Shown here one piece after another: positions 59,976-64,000 of a stretch of 64,000 nt of DNA (position 1 is the stretch's first letter; every line of letters starts with the position of its first letter). The notes below the pieces were generated by a model, which ran no database searches, was not told the DNA's origin, and saw nothing but the letters and a program-made list of their open reading frames with translations. The stretch is from NCBI RefSeq assembly GCF_014266025.1, contig NZ_JACMYC010000004.1, positions 1-64,000 of the forward strand, read 5' to 3'. The position numbers were made by a program, and so were the translations under genes. This DNA comes from Nocardioides deserti. Lineage in GTDB: Bacteria; Actinomycetota; Actinomycetes; Propionibacteriales; Nocardioidaceae.

Positions 59976-62122
59976 CCACCTCTGACGCTGCCGGTTCGGC
60001 CCCACGCGGGCTGGACCGGCAGCACACTGTCCCCGTGGACCAGGTCGCGACGCGCACGGCCGCACGCCGTCGCGCCGTCGACGTGCCCGTGCTGGGCCTG
60101 CCGGTCCTGTGCGCCGCGGGCGTCGGCGTGGCCGTCTGGCTCGAGTCGCGGCTTCCGGCGGACATCCCGGGCGACGGCCTCGCGCCGGGTCCCGGATGGA
60201 GCACCAGCCTGACCGGCTTCGTCCTGGCCGCGCTGGCCGCCGTCGTGCTCTCCTCCGACCGGCGCCAGGGCCTCGGCTGGTCGCTGGCGTGGTCGGGGGT
60301 GTTCTGGACCCTCGACGGCATCTCCGAGGCGTGGTTCCGCACCGGCCTGCACAGCGACGAGCCGTTGCCGCTGATGACGTGCACGGCGTGGTTCCTGCTC
60401 CGCTTCACCTCGTTGCTGCCGGTGACGGTGACGGTGGTGGCGCTGCTCTTCCCGACCGGCCGCTTCCTGCCGGGCCGATGGGGCACGGCCGGCAAGGTGT
60501 CGCTCGGCGTCATGCTGCTGGGCTCGCTGGCGTACGTCGTTGCGCCCTCCGAGGGCTTCGACGACCGCGGCCGGCTCCCGATCGGCACCGACCCCGACCC
60601 GACGACCCTGCCGCTCGGGGACGCCGCCGGGCCGCTCCTGGCCCTGGCCGGCACCACCTCGCTGATCGCCCTCCTCGTCCCGGTCGCGACCGTCGTCGTG
60701 CGCCACCGCCGCGCCACCGGACTGGAGCGCGACCGGATGCGGTGGCTGTTGTGGGGCGTGGTCGCGGTCGTGCTCCTGGTGCTCGCCACCGTGCTGCTCG
60801 ACGTCGGCGCGGCCGAGCCGTATGTCTTCTTCCTCGTCGTCTGCCTGCTGCCCGCCGCGATGACCGTGGCCGTCGTCGCCCCGCGCGCGGTCGACGTCGA
60901 CGCGCTGCTCGGCCGGACGCTGGCGTACGGCGGCCTGTGGACCGCCCTGCTCGTCGTCGACCTGCTCGCGGTCACCGCGCTCACCCGGGTGCTCGGCGAC
61001 GCCCTCGCCCAGCGCGAGGTCGTCGGGGTCGTGCTCCTCCTGACGGTCCTGCTCTACGGCCCGCTCCGCCTGCGGCTGCAGTCGTTGGCGCGCCGGCTCG
61101 TGCTCGGCCGCCGCGACGACCCGTACGACGTCGTGGCCGGCCTCGCCTCCACCCTCGAGACCGCGGACGAGGGTCCGGAGCAGCTCGCCGCGGTCGCGGA
61201 GGCCGTCGCCGCGGCGTTCGGCGTGCGGTACGTCAGCGTCGAGGTCGACCGCCCCGGCGGCGAGCGGGTCGAGGCGACCCACGGCCCGCGACCCGCAGAG
61301 ACGCGGACCCTGCCGATCACCTACCGCGACGCCGAGGTCGGCCGGCTGGTCCTCCCCGCCCGAGGCCTGCGCAGCCGGCTCACCCGCCGCGACGAGCAGC
61401 TGCTCGGGGACCTGGTCCGCCAGGCCGCGACCGCCGCGCGCACCAGCCGGCTGGCCGCGGAGCTGCAGGAGAGCCGGGAGCGCCTCGTCGTGGCCCGCGA
61501 GGAGGAGCGCCGCCGGATCCGCCGCGACCTCCACGACGGTCTGGGCCCGTCGCTGAGCGGCGTGGTCTTCCGCCTCGAGTCGGCCCGGCTCTCGGTCGAC
61601 CGCGACCCCGACGGCGCCCGCGAGCAGATCGCCGCCACCAGCGCGCTGGTCCAGGACGTGGTCGCCGACGTACGCCGCCTGGTGCACGACCTGCGACCGC
61701 CCGCGCTCGACGACCGGGGACTCGTCGGCGCGCTGCGCCAGCAGGCCGACGCGGCCCCGGTGGCCACCGAGGTGCGCACCGAGCCCGCGGACGGACCGGC
61801 CTGCGGGCCGGCCGGCGGGTTGGGCCCGCTCCCCGCGGCGGTCGAGGTCGCGGCGTACCGCATCGCCGGCGAGGCGCTCACCAACGTCGTCCGCCACGCC
61901 CGCGCCTCGCGGTGCGACATCCGCCTGACCCGCACCGACCGCGCCCTGGTCGTCGAGGTGGCCGACGACGGCGTCGGCGTCCCGGCCGGCGTGCAGGCCG
62001 GGGTCGGGCTGGTGTCGCTGCGCGAGCGGGCCGCCGAGCTCGGCGGCACCACCGAGGTCACCTGCCCACCCGGCGGCGGCACCGTCGTCCGGGCCACCCT
62101 GCCCGTGAGGAGCACACCGTGA
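59972..62122 (+). CDS. Sensor histidine kinase, NarL/DesK-type (HisKA_3)
   Basis: 716 residues from GTG 59972. About eight to ten hydrophobic segments fill residues 40-365, giving an intramembrane sensor. A GAF-like region follows (about 385-495: LAAVAEAVAAAFGVRYVSVEVDRPGG). The phosphoacceptor is H521 in RRIRRDLHDGLGPSLSG, and HATPase motifs N (ALTNVVRHARAS) and G (VADDGVGVP, GLVSLRERAAELGG) complete it. It phosphorylates the LuxR-type regulator encoded immediately downstream (GTGA overlap). The signal is unknown; the upstream membrane protein may take part in sensing. Confidence 0.92.
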   Translation: MTTSDAAGSAPRGLDRQHTVPVDQVATRTAARRRAVDVPVLGLPVLCAAGVGVAVWLESRLPADIPGDGLAPGPGWSTSLTGFVLAALAAVVLSSDRRQGLGWSLAWSGVFWTLDGISEAWFRTGLHSDEPLPLMTCTAWFLLRFTSLLPVTVTVVALLFPTGRFLPGRWGTAGKVSLGVMLLGSLAYVVAPSEGFDDRGRLPIGTDPDPTTLPLGDAAGPLLALAGTTSLIALLVPVATVVVRHRRATGLERDRMRWLLWGVVAVVLLVLATVLLDVGAAEPYVFFLVVCLLPAAMTVAVVAPRAVDVDALLGRTLAYGGLWTALLVVDLLAVTALTRVLGDALAQREVVGVVLLLTVLLYGPLRLRLQSLARRLVLGRRDDPYDVVAGLASTLETADEGPEQLAAVAEAVAAAFGVRYVSVEVDRPGGERVEATHGPRPAETRTLPITYRDAEVGRLVLPARGLRSRLTRRDEQLLGDLVRQAATAARTSRLAAELQESRERLVVAREEERRRIRRDLHDGLGPSLSGVVFRLESARLSVDRDPDGAREQIAATSALVQDVVADVRRLVHDLRPPALDDRGLVGALRQQADAAPVATEVRTEPADGPACGPAGGLGPLPAAVEVAAYRIAGEALTNVVRHARASRCDIRLTRTDRALVVEVADDGVGVPAGVQAGVGLVSLRERAAELGGTTEVTCPPGGGTVVRATLPVRSTP

Positions 62123-62796
62123 GCGGTCCCAGCGCGTCGCCGGCCATCCGGGTCGTGGTCGTCGACGACCACCAGATCGTGCGCGACGGGTTGGTCGCGC
62201 TGCTCGACGCCCTTGACGGCATCGAGGTGGTCGGCTCGGCCGCCGACGGCCGCGAGGCCCTGCACGTGGTGGGCGAGACGACCCCGGACGTGGTCGTCAT
62301 GGACATCCAGATGCCCGAGCTCGATGGGATCGAGGCGACCCGGTTCCTCACCGGGCGGCAGGCCGGCACCCGCGTGGTGATGCTGACGATGAACGAGGAC
62401 GACGAGACCGTCCTGGCCGCCATGCGTGCCGGCGCGAGCGGCTACCTGCTCAAGGGGTCGGGCGCCGAGGAGGTGCACAACGCGGTGCGCGCCGCGGCCG
62501 CCGGCGGGATGGTCTTCGGCGCGAGCCTGGCCGGTCGCGTGGCGTCGTACTTCGCCGGCGTCGCCGCTCCGGCCGCCCGCGCCGGCGACGACCCGTTCCC
62601 CGACCTCACCGACCGCGAGCGGAGCGTGCTCGAGATGCTCGCGGCCGGCCGGTCCAACGACGCCATCGCCGCCGAGCTCTACGTCTCCGGCAAGACCGTG
62701 CGCAACACCGTCTCGACCATCTACGCCAAGCTCCACGCCGCCGGGCGCGCCGAGGCGATCGTCAAGGCGCGGGAGGCCGGTTACGGCCGCGGCTGA
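62119..62796 (+). CDS. NarL/LuxR-type response regulator
   Basis: 225 residues. Receiver domain with acidic pocket DDH near residue 15-17, phosphoacceptor D62 in VVVMDIQMPELDG, and K in GYLLKGSG. LuxR-type helix-turn-helix at the C-terminus: LTDRERSVLEMLAAGRSNDAIAAELYVSGKTVRNTVSTIYAKL. DNA-binding transcription factor, cognate to the overlapping histidine kinase. Target genes are unknown; the GGGACA half-sites upstream of the operon are a candidate autoregulatory site. Confidence 0.93.
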   Translation: MSGPSASPAIRVVVVDDHQIVRDGLVALLDALDGIEVVGSAADGREALHVVGETTPDVVVMDIQMPELDGIEATRFLTGRQAGTRVVMLTMNEDDETVLAAMRAGASGYLLKGSGAEEVHNAVRAAAAGGMVFGASLAGRVASYFAGVAAPAARAGDDPFPDLTDRERSVLEMLAAGRSNDAIAAELYVSGKTVRNTVSTIYAKLHAAGRAEAIVKAREAGYGRG

Positions 62797-62821
62797 ACCG
62801 GCGTTCGTGGCGTGCGGCGAC

Positions 62822-62904
62822 GTCAACAGCTCAGCAATTGCGCGGAAATGTCGCTATTCCGGCCGGGAGAGGCGCTGGAACCGCGCAATTGAACGATCGT
62901 TGAC
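62822..62904. repeat. 83-bp structured repeat, copy B
   Basis: Ends GTCAAC (62822-62827) and GTTGAC (62899-62904) pair. Inner arms CAATTGCGCGG (62835-62845) and CCGCGCAATTG (62881-62891) are perfect complements. Relative to copy A the outer stem has changed G-C to A-T on both sides, so pairing is kept. It lies between the response regulator and chdC, so the two copies bracket the three-gene signalling operon. Confidence 0.9.
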
Positions 62905-62990
62905 GCCCGACCCGCGCGCCCTCGCCCGGCCCGGGTCACGGGGTGAGCAGGCCGACAGCGACCGGCGGCTGGCCCGGGCGGGCGTCGCGG

Positions 62991-62996
62991 CACAAT
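62991..62996 (+). promoter_or_regulatory. Leaderless-type -10 box CACAAT for chdC
   Basis: CACAAT lies seven bases before ATG 63004. It lacks T1 of the usual TANNNT but keeps A2 and T6. It gives chdC its own promoter despite the upstream operon. Confidence 0.35.
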
Positions 62997-63003
62997 GGGC
63001 GCC

Positions 63004-63747
63004 ATGACCGAGTCCACCCCTGAGACCGCCCCTGAGACCAAGTCGAACGCCGCCCGGGTCCGCGAGATCAACGACTCCATCCGCTACACCATGTGGTCGG
63101 TCTTCCGGCTTCGCGACGTGCTCGGCCCGGTCGACGGCGGGGCGGACCGCGCGGCCGAGGGCGCCGAGGTCGAGCGGCTCTTCGCCGAGCTCGCGGAGGC
63201 CGACGTGGTCGTGCGTGGGGTGTACGACGTGAGCGGCCTGCGCGCGGACGCCGACGTCATGGTCTGGTGGCACGCGGTCGACTCGCAGCAGCTCCAGGCG
63301 GCGTACCACCGCTTCCGTCGCACCGCCTTCGGCTCCCGCCTCGAGCCGGTGTGGAGCCAGATGGCGCTGCACCGCCCCGCGGAGTTCAACAAGAGCCACG
63401 TGCCGGCTTTCCTCAACGACGAGGAGCCCAAGCAGCACGTCTGCGTCTACCCGTTCGTGCGGTCCTACGAGTGGTATCTCCTCGACGACGGCGAGCGCCG
63501 CCGCATGCTCGCCGAGCACGGCAAGATGGCGCGCGACTACGTCGACGTGCGGGCCAACACCGTCGCGAGCTTCGCGCTCGGCGACTACGAGTGGATGCTT
63601 GCGTTCGAGGCCGACGAGCTCCACCGCATCGTGGACCTGATGCGGCACCTGCGCGCCTCCGACGCCCGCCGCCACGTGCGCGAGGAGGTGCCGTTCTACA
63701 CCGGCGCCCTGGTGCCGGTCGCCGAGCTGGTCCAGCGCCTGCCCTGA
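63004..63747 (+). CDS. chdC: Coproheme decarboxylase (HemQ, chlorite dismutase family)
   Basis: 247 residues from ATG 63004. Actinobacterial HemQ signatures: [73 protein letters not shown] with the proximal heme ligand H172, and [28 protein letters not shown]. Reaction: peroxide-dependent decarboxylation of two propionates of iron-coproporphyrin to give heme b, the last step of the coproporphyrin-dependent pathway. Works after HemE, CgoX and CpfC. The N-terminus is a short Thr/Glu-rich disordered extension. Confidence 0.94.
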   Translation: MTESTPETAPETKSNAARVREINDSIRYTMWSVFRLRDVLGPVDGGADRAAEGAEVERLFAELAEADVVVRGVYDVSGLRADADVMVWWHAVDSQQLQAAYHRFRRTAFGSRLEPVWSQMALHRPAEFNKSHVPAFLNDEEPKQHVCVYPFVRSYEWYLLDDGERRRMLAEHGKMARDYVDVRANTVASFALGDYEWMLAFEADELHRIVDLMRHLRASDARRHVREEVPFYTGALVPVAELVQRLP

Positions 63748-63809
63748 CCCGGTCCGGACCAGGCTCGACCACGCGGGAACCGCTCCTGCGCACCCGGCGT
63801 CGGAGCGGC

Positions 63810-64000
63810 ATGAGGACCACGCTCGCGCTGCTGCTGACCCCGCCCCTGCTCGCCATGGCCGCCTGCGGCTCCGACGACGCGCCGACCACCGCGGCGGACC
63901 CGGCTGCCACGACCCCGGCCGCCGCCTCCACGCCTCGCCCCGAGGCCGTCCCCGCGGCCGACGGGCGGGTGCGGACCGTCGACCTGGCCACCGTCATGGA
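63810..64000 (+). CDS. Lipoprotein, N-terminal part (cut by window edge)
   Basis: ATG 63810 with CGGAG upstream; the frame stays open to the window end. It starts MRTTLALLLTPPLLAMAACG, a lipoprotein signal with lipobox AMAAC-type (Cys 19), then an Asp/Thr/Ala/Pro-rich linker and VRTVDLATVM at the edge. No domain is visible yet, so the function cannot be stated. It follows chdC by 62 bases on the same strand. Confidence 0.7.
   Translation, partial: MRTTLALLLTPPLLAMAACGSDDAPTTAADPAATTPAAASTPRPEAVPAADGRVRTVDLATVM

Overview
This window is chromosomal DNA from a very GC-rich actinobacterium. The best fit is a member of the Nocardioidaceae (Nocardioides or a close relative). The grounds are the extreme G/C bias at third codon positions, frequent GTG starts, many apparently leaderless genes, actinobacterial families (DUF3000, WS/DGAT acyltransferase, DinP-type polymerase, ThrE) and the coproporphyrin-dependent heme genes hemE, cgoX and chdC. 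Genus is an inference. No rRNA, tRNA, CRISPR array, insertion sequence or prophage was recognised.

Layout. 1-3550: the end of a fatty acid desaturase, a secreted GH15 glucoamylase-like enzyme, then a decaying patch with remnants of an ERCC4-Lsr2 nuclease and a quinone oxidoreductase around a perfect palindrome. 3568-12225: a MOSC protein with two acyl-CoA dehydrogenases (minus strand), a VOC protein, an aldo/keto reductase-rhodanese-RlmC operon, small conserved proteins, a hydrolase and gluconokinase. 12226-14741: a gene-free stretch with a 28-bp palindrome, then an operon of two catalase-fold-like paralogs enclosing a DksA/TraR zinc-finger protein and a metallophosphoesterase. 14738-20320 (minus): an EthD protein, a Mug-type glycosylase and three exported proteins. 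20384-29226: a solitary DNA methyltransferase, a wax ester synthase, a FUSC protein plus DinP with an in-frame minisatellite, a GCS2-type ligase, a DUF402 protein and ThrE. 29260-36443: an SDR/flavin monooxygenase operon divergent from a TetR gene, an ornithine aminotransferase-like gene, an SDR and a carotenoid-oxidoreductase-like flavoprotein. 36514-38635 (minus): an envelope-stress-like cluster (small acidic protein, DUF3618, Holin-X, Ala-rich protein). 38809-45921: a GT39-like membrane glycosyltransferase, a KstD-like flavoprotein behind a perfect KstR-type box, and HrpA. 45932-49415: an unknown protein, a PemK/MazF-like protein, a lipoprotein and a sugar-type ABC solute-binding lipoprotein. 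49559-64000: RNase D and DUF3000, then hemE, cgoX and chdC, separated by a 1239-residue exoprotein plus a DUF4349 lipoprotein, and by a membrane protein-histidine kinase-response regulator operon flanked by two copies of an 83-bp structured repeat.

How it works together. The ACADs, SDRs, flavin monooxygenase, WS/DGAT enzyme and KstD-like gene describe an organism that degrades and stores lipids or steroids. Heme biosynthesis runs through HemE, CgoX and ChdC. Non-coding sequence is unusually structured: nested hairpins lie between convergent genes, tandem repeats sit on gene 3' ends, palindromic operators lie in divergent promoters, and many genes carry a TANNNT-like -10 box only 6-8 bases before the start codon.
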